A stretch of DNA of 64,000 bases from Fictibacillus sp. BK138 (GCF_004216955.1 NZ_SGXL01000003.1:1-64000); one strand, 5' to 3'. Numbered from the stretch's first letter, positions 9,094 to 16,881 are shown. Numbers and translations: made by a program. The notes: generated by a model not told the origin, from the letters alone.

Positions 9094-9654
9094 TTAAAGA
9101 TAATTCCTGCTAATTTTAACATCGTCAAAAGAATTTATAATAATATCTTTGTAATATTCATTTATCGCTTGATCTAGTTGATCTTTTTTCACTTTCTTGG
9201 ACTTTATCAGATAGTCTTCTAAATACATTTTATTCAAGACTATTTGTTCTAATTGCCTTCGATCCAATCTATCATCTGCTTTTAATCCTTTTGACAATCG
9301 TTCAATTTCTGATTTTAATTTCTTTTCATCAGGTAACCACCCCTTTTCATGAGCTTCAAGATAAATCAATTCGTTTGCGACAAGGGTCATAAGTTTATTT
9401 ACATTAAGGTTTTTATTTGTTAAAGATATATCACTCCTATGAAAAGGTTGTTTTTTGACCATAAAAACTATGTCACTCTCTAGAAGCACTGCGTTCTCTT
9501 TAATTTCTTTTTCAAGATAAATATCTTTAATCCCATTCTCTTGAATTTGTTCATATGAAATGCTGATTGTTTTTTTTACGTTTTCCTCTGCATTTTGCGA
9601 AGTAAAAAAAATAAATAGAAGAATGGAAGGTAATAATAATATTTTTATCTTCAT
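9094..9654 (-). CDS. secreted SurA-N-like protein lacking a PPIase domain
   Basis: 186 residues from ATG 9654. A signal peptide or single membrane anchor (residues ~4-20) is followed by a mostly helical region resembling the SurA/PrsA N-terminal chaperone domain (VANELIYLEAHEKGWLPDEK). No parvulin PPIase domain follows, so it is not a complete foldase. It may be a secreted chaperone-like protein. I chose ATG 9654 over GTG 9663 because AGGTG precedes the ATG and nothing precedes the GTG. The operator palindrome ends only 17 bp from the start codon. Confidence 0.6.
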   Translation of the reverse strand: MKIKILLLPSILLFIFFTSQNAEENVKKTISISYEQIQENGIKDIYLEKEIKENAVLLESDIVFMVKKQPFHRSDISLTNKNLNVNKLMTLVANELIYLEAHEKGWLPDEKKLKSEIERLSKGLKADDRLDRRQLEQIVLNKMYLEDYLIKSKKVKKDQLDQAINEYYKDIIINSFDDVKISRNYL

Positions 9655-9671
9655 TCGTATCACCTGATAAA

Positions 9672-9689
9672 AAACTGACTATACAGTTT
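9672..9689. promoter_or_regulatory. regulon operator, copy 2
   Basis: AAACTGACTATACAGTTT, identical to copy 4. On the minus strand a TATAAA -10-like box overlaps its upstream edge, and the start codon of the SurA-N-like gene is 17 bp downstream. Confidence 0.85.
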
Positions 9690-9733
9690 TATATTTTATG
9701 TCGTTGGCCTGTTTTTATACCAACGAGGATCTT

Positions 9734-9862
9734 TTACTTTTTATTTTCTATTAAATGCTTATCTTCTAGTTTTTTTTCAATTTGTTCTAGATATTCTTTA
9801 TCTTTTAATATCATTTCTTTATTCCTGTCTACCAGTTCCTTAAAATTATATTTGATCTTCAT
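9734..9862 (-). CDS. FbpB-family small basic protein
   Basis: 42 residues, MKIKYNFKELVDRNKEMILK and on, Lys/Glu-rich and helical. The FxELVxxNKxxILKDKExLExIExxLE pattern matches the FbpB (Fur-regulated basic protein) family, small proteins that help the FsrA sRNA in the iron-sparing response of B. subtilis. GAGGAAAAG precedes ATG. It lies between the SurA-N-like and Eis-like genes, all on the minus strand. I see no clear Fur box. The family call rests on pattern recognition of a short sequence. Confidence 0.6.
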   Translation of the reverse strand: MKIKYNFKELVDRNKEMILKDKEYLEQIEKKLEDKHLIENKK

Positions 9863-9877
9863 TCTTTTCCTCATTTC

Positions 9878-11125
9878 TCAAAAGCCTGACATGCATAAAG
9901 GTTTTGTGGCTTTGAATATCGTTTCAACCAAAGGTATAACTGTTTTATCGGAAATCTCAGCTAACCCAAGGTTGATTAATTTTGAGAATGATATAGAACC
10001 TACATATAGGGATGATAGATTTGTAATATCAATATTAATCTCTAATTCAAAAGATCCTTTTTCAATAAGTTCAAGTCTTCCATCTTTGATTTCCGTAATG
10101 ATGCTTTTATTATTCTCTTCTAATAAACTATCAAAGATGTTCCATCTTATAATCTTATTGACGTTATGATCGATCTTTTTACCTAGAGATTGAAAAGCCC
10201 TCATTACATCAAGAACTCTATACATGATACCAACACCTGAGGTATTAGACTCATGGTATACAAATGGAATGAGATGGTTAGTATCGTTTCTAGGATCTGA
10301 AAACAGATGATAAAAATCTTCGTCTTGCGTATTAATTACAATATATCTCACTTGGTCAGATTGACTATTGAAGAAAGTAAAAATCTCATTTAATGATTTA
10401 GTGTCTAAATAAACCAGTTCTTTAACTTGGATATCATTTATCAAGAAACTAGTTCCTTCTCCTTTTTGAAAATTAAATATACAATAACCTAAAATCTTCC
10501 CATCGATTTCACACCCTATGATTCTATTCGCAGGGTTCTTAAAAATGGCCTCGAGTTCACTTTGCGTTTTATTGAGTAGCCCATTGGTCAAAAGACAGTA
10601 TTCGTTATAACATTCTAACAGTTTCTCTTTATCCTTTTCGGTCAAGTATTTTATGTTATGCTTTGAACCCCTACTCGGAAAGTTTTCTGGCTTGATTTTA
10701 TATAGATTCATCTTCGTACCAAAACCAAATCCCATCTTCTTATAAAAATCCGGTCTGAATGGATACAGCATAGCAACGGTCGCACCTTTTTCCTGATAGT
10801 GCTTTAGAAAATAAATCAGCATCTCTTTTGCGATTTTCTCCTTCTTGTTAAGAAGGTCTACCGCTACAAGTCCGATTCCACCAGCTTTTAGCTTCTGATT
10901 ATGCAGATGTATTTCATAATCATGAAACCTCATAGAACCAACTAATTTTTCGTTCTTATAATATCCATACAGACTTATCGTCGGATCTTCATTCTGGATG
11001 TGCAGCAATCTTTCCTTTAATACTGATTGATTACTTGGTATATGGTAATCAAAAGCGGTATAAGCTCCGGATACTACGTTGATAAGAGCATCAAAATCTT
11101 CAGTTGGTATTAGTTTGATTGACAT
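9878..11125 (-). CDS. Eis-like GNAT N-acetyltransferase
   Basis: 415 residues, the length of the Eis family. The N-terminal GNAT domain has the LVGSMRFHDYEI strand and the GGIGLVAVD acetyl-CoA entry. The central YPFRPDFYKKMGFGFG motif is characteristic of Eis. A second divergent GNAT domain and a C-terminal SCP2-like domain (about 320-415) follow. Eis proteins are hexameric acetyltransferases that acetylate polyamines and aminoglycosides at several positions. AAGGAGT precedes the ATG. A bidirectional terminator separates it from oppA. Confidence 0.85.
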   Translation of the reverse strand: MSIKLIPTEDFDALINVVSGAYTAFDYHIPSNQSVLKERLLHIQNEDPTISLYGYYKNEKLVGSMRFHDYEIHLHNQKLKAGGIGLVAVDLLNKKEKIAKEMLIYFLKHYQEKGATVAMLYPFRPDFYKKMGFGFGTKMNLYKIKPENFPSRGSKHNIKYLTEKDKEKLLECYNEYCLLTNGLLNKTQSELEAIFKNPANRIIGCEIDGKILGYCIFNFQKGEGTSFLINDIQVKELVYLDTKSLNEIFTFFNSQSDQVRYIVINTQDEDFYHLFSDPRNDTNHLIPFVYHESNTSGVGIMYRVLDVMRAFQSLGKKIDHNVNKIIRWNIFDSLLEENNKSIITEIKDGRLELIEKGSFELEINIDITNLSSLYVGSISFSKLINLGLAEISDKTVIPLVETIFKATKPLCMSGF

Positions 11126-11148
11126 ACTCCGACTCCTTGTTTTTATTA

Positions 11149-11180
11149 AAACAACCCCTGCCGCAGGGCAGGAGTTGTTT
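11149..11180 (-). terminator. terminator between oppA and the Eis-like gene
   Basis: A 14-bp near-perfect stem (AAACAACCCCTGCC with GGCAGGAGTTGTTT) with a GCAG loop. It is T-rich on both sides and ends oppA transcription before the next gene. Confidence 0.8.
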
Positions 11181-11200
11181 CTTTTTTAATCCTTGTAACC

Positions 11201-12871
11201 TTAGTGTTTCTCGATATACGTCCACTTGTACGTGAAATCTCCACCAAATACATGTTCTGCTCTATTCTTAACATATCCTCTTAATAGAGCTGCTGTTCCG
11301 TCCTGGAACATTGGAGAGATCGCTTGATCTTCCATAAAGACTTTTTCTGCTTCTAATAACATCTCAAAACGTTTTTTTGCATCTGCTTCTTTTAATGCAC
11401 TCTTTACAAGTTCGTCGTATTTTGGATTTGAATATGCCATTTCGTTATGGCCACCATTTGTTAGGAACATGTCAAGGTATGTCATAGGATCATCATAGTC
11501 TGGTCCCCAACCTGCATAAGAGAAGTCATAATCCATCTTTGTTTCTAACGCTAGCTTTTGTTTGAATGGTTGAGCTTTGATGTTAACAGTTAGACCAGGA
11601 AGGTTCTTCTCTAGCTGGTTCTTGATATATTCACCGGTCTTCTTACTCGTATCATCATCATAGTTAAGTAATTCTAATGTTAGAGATTCTTCACCGATCT
11701 CTTCAAGACCTTTTTTCCAGTACTCTTGTGCTTTCTTAATATCGTAAGAACCGAAGTCACCATTGATCTTACGGAAATCTTCACCATCAGGATTCTTCGT
11801 GAAATCCGAAGGAATGAAATAATACGCAGCTTTAGATCCATCATTTAAGATAACTTTAGCATGAGACTCTTTATCCCATCCGCTGTCGATTGCTTTACGG
11901 ATGTTTAAGTTCGCAAGTGCTTTGTTCTTTTGATTTAAACGCAAGAAGTACATTACAGGATCAGGTGAAGTGTAGAAGTCTTCATGATCTTTGTATTGGT
12001 CTACATACTCTGCTGTAAGTTTTGCATAATCGATGTCACCCGTCTCGAACAGGTTGATCATAGTAGCTGTATCTTTAACTACTTTTTGATTGATCTTATC
12101 TAGGATGACGTTCTCTTTATCCCAATATTGATCGTTCTTTTCCATTACCCAACCTTCGTTATGTTTCCATTCACTCATTACAAAAGGACCATTATAGATC
12201 ATCGTGTCTGCTTCAAGTGCATAATTTTTACCTTGAGATTCCACATACTTTTGGTTTTGAGGATAGAATGTAGCAAAACCAGTCAAACTTAAGAAATATG
12301 GAGCTGGGTATTCAAGTGTTACTTCAAGCTTATGATCATCGATCGCTTTAATACCTAACTCATCTACCTTGCCGTATAACGGGTCTCCTTCAGTTTGAAT
12401 ACCGTTAGCGTTTTTAACCACTCCCATGATGTAAGCGTATTGAGAAAGAGTGTCTGGATGCAACGCTTTTTTCCAACTGTAAACAAAATCATGTGCTGTT
12501 ACCGGATCTCCATTACTCCATTTTGCGTTTTCGTTCAGTTCAAATGTGTACACAAGGTTATCATCACTTACAGAATAACTTTTTGCGACACCTGGGACAG
12601 GCTTATTTTCAACATCAAGACGATAAAGCCCTTCGAATGTATTATTCATGATGGTAAAAGAAACCGTATCTGTTGCCTGACTAGAATCCATCGATGGAAT
12701 TTCACCGCTAGCATAAAGATTTAGAACTTGTTCCTCTGCAAGATTACTAGAATCAGGTGTTCCGGTATCTTTCCCTTTTTCTTTCCCTTTAGACCCTGAA
12801 CTTTCGTTCCCTGAACAAGCTGCGAGCATCATGCTAAGTATTAGCATCATGATCAGTAAAGACTTTTTCAT
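11201..12871 (-). CDS. oppA: oligopeptide ABC transporter substrate-binding lipoprotein
   Basis: 556 residues. A lipoprotein signal peptide ends in the lipobox LAAC (C19). It is followed by the SBP type 5 (DppA/OppA) fold, with DPVTAHDFVYSWKKALHP, NIRKAIDSGWDK and the C-terminal DYDFSYAGWGPDYDDP block. The protein should be anchored outside the membrane, where it captures peptides for import. No opp/dpp permease or ATPase genes are adjacent, so it is an orphan binding protein that must dock with a transporter encoded elsewhere. GGGGG precedes ATG. Two operator palindromes and a long leader hairpin lie upstream. Family assignment is strong; the symbol reflects family, not proven orthology. Confidence 0.9.
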   Translation of the reverse strand: MKKSLLIMMLILSMMLAACSGNESSGSKGKEKGKDTGTPDSSNLAEEQVLNLYASGEIPSMDSSQATDTVSFTIMNNTFEGLYRLDVENKPVPGVAKSYSVSDDNLVYTFELNENAKWSNGDPVTAHDFVYSWKKALHPDTLSQYAYIMGVVKNANGIQTEGDPLYGKVDELGIKAIDDHKLEVTLEYPAPYFLSLTGFATFYPQNQKYVESQGKNYALEADTMIYNGPFVMSEWKHNEGWVMEKNDQYWDKENVILDKINQKVVKDTATMINLFETGDIDYAKLTAEYVDQYKDHEDFYTSPDPVMYFLRLNQKNKALANLNIRKAIDSGWDKESHAKVILNDGSKAAYYFIPSDFTKNPDGEDFRKINGDFGSYDIKKAQEYWKKGLEEIGEESLTLELLNYDDDTSKKTGEYIKNQLEKNLPGLTVNIKAQPFKQKLALETKMDYDFSYAGWGPDYDDPMTYLDMFLTNGGHNEMAYSNPKYDELVKSALKEADAKKRFEMLLEAEKVFMEDQAISPMFQDGTAALLRGYVKNRAEHVFGGDFTYKWTYIEKH

Positions 12872-12966
12872 TCATTTTTCCCCCATTCTTTTATTCTTTA
12901 TAAACCATTTAGTATTTTCTAAATGATTTAGAAAAAATAAAAATTATTCTGATAATTTGCATTAGT

Positions 12967-13008
12967 TGTTATGGCACCAGCTGAATAAGGTCTAGGTGCC
13001 ATAACAAT
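12967..13008. other. long inverted repeat in the oppA leader
   Basis: A perfect 13-bp stem (TTGTTATGGCACC with GGTGCCATAACAA) with a 16-nt loop. It sits between the operators and the oppA start, and also about 130 bp past the stop of the upstream M29 gene. It has no strong T-run. It could be a terminator for the M29 gene or a leader structure of oppA. Confidence 0.6.
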
Positions 13009-13021
13009 ACACTAATTTTAT

Positions 13022-13039
13022 AAAATGACTATTTAGTTT
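13022..13039. promoter_or_regulatory. regulon operator, copy 3a (oppA)
   Basis: AAAATGACTATTTAGTTT, a slightly degenerate copy 11 bp from copy 3b. It lies 150 bp upstream of oppA. Confidence 0.6.
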
Positions 13040-13050
13040 TTTTAAATAAA

Positions 13051-13068
13051 AAACTGAACGGTCAATTT
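13051..13068. promoter_or_regulatory. regulon operator, copy 3b (oppA)
   Basis: AAACTGAACGGTCAATTT. With copy 3a it forms the only tandem pair in the window, upstream of oppA. Confidence 0.75.
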
Positions 13069-13134
13069 ATTTTATATTTAATCACAGATGTAAAAATCCG
13101 TCAACAAATTTTAATGTATTTTTAATATTTTTTA

Positions 13135-14253
13135 TTACTTGATGAGATTCTCAGGATTTAAAGGCAAAAGATAGTGAGGAACGAACAGTCCATCCTTCCT
13201 TACTAGAAGATCATCAAACCATATTTCTCCTCCACCATAATCAGGTCTTTGGATGTTCACGATATCCCAATGAATTTTAGAATCGTTACCGTTGTATGAT
13301 TCGTCATTATAAGATTGTCCAGGAGTAAAATGAAAGCTTCCTGCAATTTTTTCATCAAACAGCGTATCGTTCATAGGCTGAAGAATATAGGGATTAACCC
13401 CTATTGCAAATTCTCCAATATACCTTGAACCGTCGTCTGTATCTAATATCTTGTTTAATTTCGAGTTATGGTTAGATGTTGCATGGATTATCTTGCCGTT
13501 CTCGAATTCAAATTTTAGACCTTCAAAGGAAGTACCGTTATAAATGGTGGGTGCATTAAAAGTAATGTATCCGTTCACTGAGTCACGTACTGGTGCTGTG
13601 TAGACTTCTCCATCGGGAATATTATTCTCTCCTGCACATACGATAGAGCCCATATTTTTAATTGAGAACGTAAGATCTGTACCTGGCCCCTTTATATGGA
13701 CATTATTGGTACGATCCATTAGTTCTTTTAGCGGAAACATAGCTTCTTTCATCCTGCCATAGTCCATTGTACAGACTTCAAAATAAAAATCTTCAAAATC
13801 GTCTAGAGACATACCAGCTTTCTGGGCTTGTGAAGCATTTGGAAAATTCATCAATACCCATTTAGTATGATTGATCAGATGGTCTAAATAAGGCTTTGAG
13901 GCTTTATTATGCAGCAATAGTTTTTCTGGAGCTACGTTTGAGTTCTCACGGTCGTTTTTCTTGCCGTATATTCGGATAGTAGCATCCAAATCTTTTACTT
14001 TATCCATGTCCCACTTTTGGCCGATGAGATATCTCTCCTCTGTTGCCCCATCCAAGAGCAAACGGGATAACTCTGTATTGATTAAATCGACAAATGGGTA
14101 CGCCCCCCTCTTGTAGGCTACTCGAACTAGCTCTTTGGCGAGTTCTAAACCATCGTCTAAAACAGTAATCAGTATGACTTCTTCCTTTTTAATTTTCACA
14201 GAATGATCAAGTAGTACTTGAGCTAATTTTTTTACTCGTTCATCTCTCATCAT
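13135..14253 (-). CDS. M29-family metalloaminopeptidase, paralogue A
   Basis: 372 residues. It belongs to the thermophilic aminopeptidase family M29 (AmpS/AmpT/PepS), cytosolic dimetal enzymes that remove N-terminal residues from peptides. The C-terminal metal-site region is intact: GEFAIGVNPY, AGSFHFTPGQ and KIHWDIVNIQRP supply the conserved Glu, His and Asp ligands. It is very similar to the gene at 37939. I chose ATG 14253 because AGGGGG lies five bases upstream; the TTG four codons earlier overlaps that site. A copy of the operator identical to copy 2 ends 16 bp before the start, so the gene has its own regulated promoter. Confidence 0.9.
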   Translation of the reverse strand: MMRDERVKKLAQVLLDHSVKIKKEEVILITVLDDGLELAKELVRVAYKRGAYPFVDLINTELSRLLLDGATEERYLIGQKWDMDKVKDLDATIRIYGKKNDRENSNVAPEKLLLHNKASKPYLDHLINHTKWVLMNFPNASQAQKAGMSLDDFEDFYFEVCTMDYGRMKEAMFPLKELMDRTNNVHIKGPGTDLTFSIKNMGSIVCAGENNIPDGEVYTAPVRDSVNGYITFNAPTIYNGTSFEGLKFEFENGKIIHATSNHNSKLNKILDTDDGSRYIGEFAIGVNPYILQPMNDTLFDEKIAGSFHFTPGQSYNDESYNGNDSKIHWDIVNIQRPDYGGGEIWFDDLLVRKDGLFVPHYLLPLNPENLIK

Positions 14254-14269
14254 AATCCCCCTCAAATAA

Positions 14270-14287
14270 AAACTGACTATACAGTTT
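14270..14287. promoter_or_regulatory. regulon operator, copy 4
   Basis: AAACTGACTATACAGTTT. On the minus strand TATAAT directly abuts it (TATAATAAACTG), and AGGGGG and the M29 start follow. This is the clearest promoter-operator-RBS arrangement in the window. Confidence 0.9.
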
Positions 14288-14302
14288 ATTATAAAGGGTC
14301 AA

Positions 14303-14863
14303 TTAATGAAAATCAATCTCATCTGTGTTGTCACTTTTCTTGTTTTCCTTGAATAATAACATGATACCTATACTGTAAATGGTTGATATAGCCAGTGGAA
14401 CTAGTACGTACGCCTGATCCAATAGTAACAAACCAAGTAAGAGTGAAGAAGCACACGTCCCTACTGTGATAAAAAAGTATGCTTTACTTTTATAGATCCA
14501 AGTGTACGGTAAAAAATGCGAGCCCCCAAGCAGTCCTATAGTAAATGGCACAAAAGCCGGTGCTTGTTGGTAGATCAGAATAAATACTGGAAGATAGAAC
14601 ATCTGAGTACCTGCAACTAATCCTCCAAGTTTTCCTAAAGGATTATCAGTCATTAAATTAATTCCCAACATCCTAGCAATCAAGATTCCAGCTGGGAAAA
14701 TCACACCCAGACCAACGATCCATATCAAACCAAGGGCTTTTAATGAAAAGAATAATGGAGCAAAAGAAATTAAAAAAAAGAAAATTGCTCCTGCGAGTAG
14801 AATTGGATACCCTCTTTTAGCAGTTTGGATAAGATTTATTTGGATTTCTGTTAATTTTTCCAT
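14303..14863 (-). CDS. integral membrane protein of unknown function
   Basis: 186 residues with about five to six hydrophobic segments (roughly 18-38, 42-62, 82-100, 104-120, 130-150, 153-172). The short N-terminus and the charged C-terminus (KENKKSDNTDEIDFH) are probably cytoplasmic. It resembles a family of uncharacterised Bacillus membrane proteins (DUF7010-like), but I cannot assign a function. An ATG follows GGAGA. It has its own operator copy 77 bp upstream. The next gene downstream is the M29 aminopeptidase, which also has its own operator. Confidence 0.7.
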   Translation of the reverse strand: MEKLTEIQINLIQTAKRGYPILLAGAIFFFLISFAPLFFSLKALGLIWIVGLGVIFPAGILIARMLGINLMTDNPLGKLGGLVAGTQMFYLPVFILIYQQAPAFVPFTIGLLGGSHFLPYTWIYKSKAYFFITVGTCASSLLLGLLLLDQAYVLVPLAISTIYSIGIMLLFKENKKSDNTDEIDFH

Positions 14864-14940
14864 AAAATTCTCCTTTTATAAAGTGGATGATTTAAAAGCT
14901 TTACATATAACAATCATATAATGTTTTTTGCGCCCCTTAA

Positions 14941-14958
14941 AAACTAACCGGTCAGTTT
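14941..14958. promoter_or_regulatory. regulon operator, copy 5
   Basis: AAACTAACCGGTCAGTTT. A TATTAT box lies one base from its upstream edge on the minus strand. The target is the membrane protein at 14303-14863. Confidence 0.85.
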
Positions 14959-15162
14959 AATAATAGCCGATTTGAATTCAATAATACAGTTTTATTATTA
15001 TTTGTTATTATATTCATTGTTCTGTATGGAAAAACATCTATTATGAACGGGTGAATTAAACGAATGGGTTATAAAAAGACCAGGGAAAATCTAACGGGTA
15101 CTCTTTTGGAGGAGAATATCTTAATTCGCAAGCCTTTTAGCAGGTGAAATAGCACTATATAT
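14959..15162. other. intergenic region with a possible short plus-strand transcript
   Basis: A 27-codon frame begins at ATG 15064 (MGYKKTRENLTGTLLEENIL and on), but its ribosome binding site is weak. A GGAGGAG at about 15108 is not followed by a good start. A clear plus-strand terminator follows, so some small RNA or degraded gene is transcribed here. I cannot assign it. Confidence 0.3.
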
Positions 15163-15190
15163 AACGACCAGATTTTTGTCTGGTCGTTTT
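15163..15190 (+). terminator. intrinsic terminator
   Basis: A 10-bp stem (AACGACCAGA with TCTGGTCGTT) followed by TTCTTA. No recognisable gene precedes it on the plus strand. Confidence 0.7.
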
Positions 15191-15238
15191 CTTATAGACT
15201 TATTATTTTAAAGCACCCGATTGCGGAATAAGGAGAAA

Positions 15239-15676
15239 TTAAATTTTATTATCTCTGTGCCACTTATCATCGCCCATAATCCTATCAATGATGTGATTGT
15301 CTGCCCAAACTGCCGTTACTTCTAATCCTTCACATTCCGATTTAGTAGCACTTCGAATTTCCCCTTTATGGTAAATGGAATATTCGCCTGAAATACTATC
15401 AATGATATAAGAAGGAGGTGGATATGCTTCATCATCATTTTTAAAAGGGCGATTTTCTACAACTGTCCAATCCCCTGATTTTAGAACATATTCATATACA
15501 CCAACTATAAATTGGTACTCCTCATCCTTTGAAATGTCTTCAATACTTTCTCCAATATATTTATAAATTCCAATGCCAGCATCTTTTAAAATTCTACCGA
15601 AAGCATATTTGCCATTAGGAAGAGGTATAGCATATACATCCCCAATTTTAATTCGTATACGTTTCTTTCCTGACAT
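15239..15676 (-). CDS. Imm26-type immunity protein
   Basis: 145 residues from ATG 15676. The opening RIRIKIGDVYAIPLPNGKYA, then FGRILKDAGIGIYKY, is the hallmark of immunity protein 26, which protects against contact-dependent or polymorphic toxins. No cognate toxin is visible, so it is probably an orphan immunity gene. The frame extends 23 codons upstream to a TTG, but GGTG just upstream favours the ATG. A copy of the R1 palindrome lies 65 bp upstream, as for the neighbouring small genes. Confidence 0.7.
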   Translation of the reverse strand: MSGKKRIRIKIGDVYAIPLPNGKYAFGRILKDAGIGIYKYIGESIEDISKDEEYQFIVGVYEYVLKSGDWTVVENRPFKNDDEAYPPPSYIIDSISGEYSIYHKGEIRSATKSECEGLEVTAVWADNHIIDRIMGDDKWHRDNKI

Positions 15677-15740
15677 TAAAATCACCACATTCTTAGAAAA
15701 TATTGATAATAAGTTCGAAGCTTCTTTTCGACTTTCCTTC

Positions 15741-15771
15741 TTCAACTATCCTGCTACGTTTGTTTAATAAG
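15741..15771 (-). repeat. R1 palindrome, copy a
   Basis: Imperfect palindrome; the plus strand reads TTCAACTATCCTGCTACG and then TTTGTTTAATAAG. It lies upstream of the Imm26 gene. Confidence 0.65.
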
Positions 15772-15862
15772 TTCCATTAAAAAAGGCGTTAACCCTTCTG
15801 AGATCAACGCACTCGATTGCAGAATAAAACCCCAGTTATTATTCACTAATTTCATTAGCCCT

Positions 15863-16126
15863 CTATTCAGCCATCATATAAATCTTAGTGTAAAACTTAA
15901 CTAGTGCGATTGCTAAAAAAGAGAATGCTACAACAATAGTGAATAGTATCCATTCTTCTAACCAACGATTGGTCCAGAAGTACATTGAACCAATAATAAA
16001 AAGAAATAACGTTATTATAGGAAGTTTAATATTTGGGAAGAAAAATTGAATTATACCGCTAATCACAAATACAATCATACAAATTGGTATCAATTGTAGA
16101 ATCAATATGAAGGCTATACTCCCCAT
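15863..16126 (-). CDS. small membrane protein, 87 aa
   Basis: Three hydrophobic segments (about 1-25, 31-47 and 56-75) and a short polar tail. No family recognised. The start is uncertain: GTG at 16138 almost touches the GGGAGG box, while ATG at 16126 is 12 bases from it. I give the ATG form. An R1 palindrome lies about 110 bp upstream. Confidence 0.5.
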   Translation of the reverse strand: MGSIAFILILQLIPICMIVFVISGIIQFFFPNIKLPIITLFLFIIGSMYFWTNRWLEEWILFTIVVAFSFLAIALVKFYTKIYMMAE

Positions 16127-16235
16127 AATATATGACACCCTCCCTAAGAGAATCGTAGTTATAAATTATTTCGCTGTAATGTAATTTAATTCTTTTTCCT
16201 ATTCCATTACTGACTGTCCTTTATTTTATTACTGC

Positions 16236-16256
16236 TTATTCAATAATCCTGCTCTA
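16236..16256 (-). repeat. R1 palindrome, copy b (half)
   Basis: TTATTCAATAATCCTGCTC on the plus strand. Only the left arm and core are conserved. It lies between two small minus-strand genes. Confidence 0.5.
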
Positions 16257-16288
16257 GATATATAAAAAGCAATACGATTTGCAGTGCT

Positions 16289-16585
16289 TTAATCTTGCTG
16301 ATCAGGTTTTTTTATTGGCATTTTCGTTATTACTATTATCTTATCAAAATCTGCATTCGGCAAAGGTTGTGGCTCACGTTTATCTGGCATAGTTTGGACA
16401 TTCTTTGCAGTCGGTGGCAATGGTTCGTCAACAGAATCTCTAATTATGACTTCACGTTGAGGAATATTTGCTTTGGTAATTTCCCTTTTTAAGCCATAAT
16501 TACTATTGGGCAAGTAAGATATTAAGCCGATTATTGATGTTACACTTAGTGCTAACCCGACAATTACTTTAGTATTAAATTTCAT
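16289..16585 (-). CDS. small secreted or anchored protein, 98 aa
   Basis: An N-terminal hydrophobic segment (residues 8-25) serves as signal peptide or anchor. It is followed by a Pro- and Lys-rich region (VDEPLPPTAKNVQTMPDKRE) with no recognised domain. AAAGGAGG precedes ATG. An R1 palindrome lies 48 bp upstream. The function is unknown. Confidence 0.6.
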   Translation of the reverse strand: MKFNTKVIVGLALSVTSIIGLISYLPNSNYGLKREITKANIPQREVIIRDSVDEPLPPTAKNVQTMPDKREPQPLPNADFDKIIVITKMPIKKPDQQD

Positions 16586-16632
16586 TACCAGACCTCCTTT
16601 ATATAAATATTAACACGTTTTTAAATATCTAT

Positions 16633-16665
16633 GCTTATTCTACAATCCTGCTACTTTAGTTTAAT
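16633..16665 (-). repeat. R1 palindrome, copy c
   Basis: The plus strand reads CTTATTCTACAATCCTGC, then TACTTTAGTTTAATATT. It lies upstream of the 98-aa gene. Confidence 0.65.
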
Positions 16666-16670
16666 ATTAG

Positions 16671-16809
16671 TTATCTTAACCATTCAAATAACACCAGGCA
16701 AAAGAAAGCTAATACGGTCAGCAATATTAACAAGTTTCTTCTCTGATTTTTATTCAACCGAGTAACTTCTTTTTTTTCGGAACTTGATAAGGTTAGGTTT
16801 ATTTGTCAA
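16671..16809 (-). pseudogene. small single-TM protein gene with a homopolymer frameshift
   Basis: TTG 16809, behind an AGGGGG box, opens a frame (MTNKPNLIKFRKK and on) that stops after 19 codons. A second frame continues through a transmembrane segment (NLLILLTVLAFFCLVLFEWL) to a stop at 16671. The two frames join if one A is removed from a run of eight A, which would give a 45-residue protein. This may be a real frameshift, slippage-based expression or a sequencing error. An R1 palindrome lies 39 bp upstream. Confidence 0.45.
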
Positions 16810-16847
16810 AGTAAATTCCCCCTACTTAGGTGTGTTCCTTAATACCC

Positions 16848-16881
16848 TTATTCAACAATCCTGCACGTTAGTGGAATAAGG
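16848..16881 (-). repeat. R1 palindrome, copy d
   Basis: The most symmetric copy. CCTTATTCAAC pairs with GTGGAATAAGG around the core AATCCTGCAC. Confidence 0.7.
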
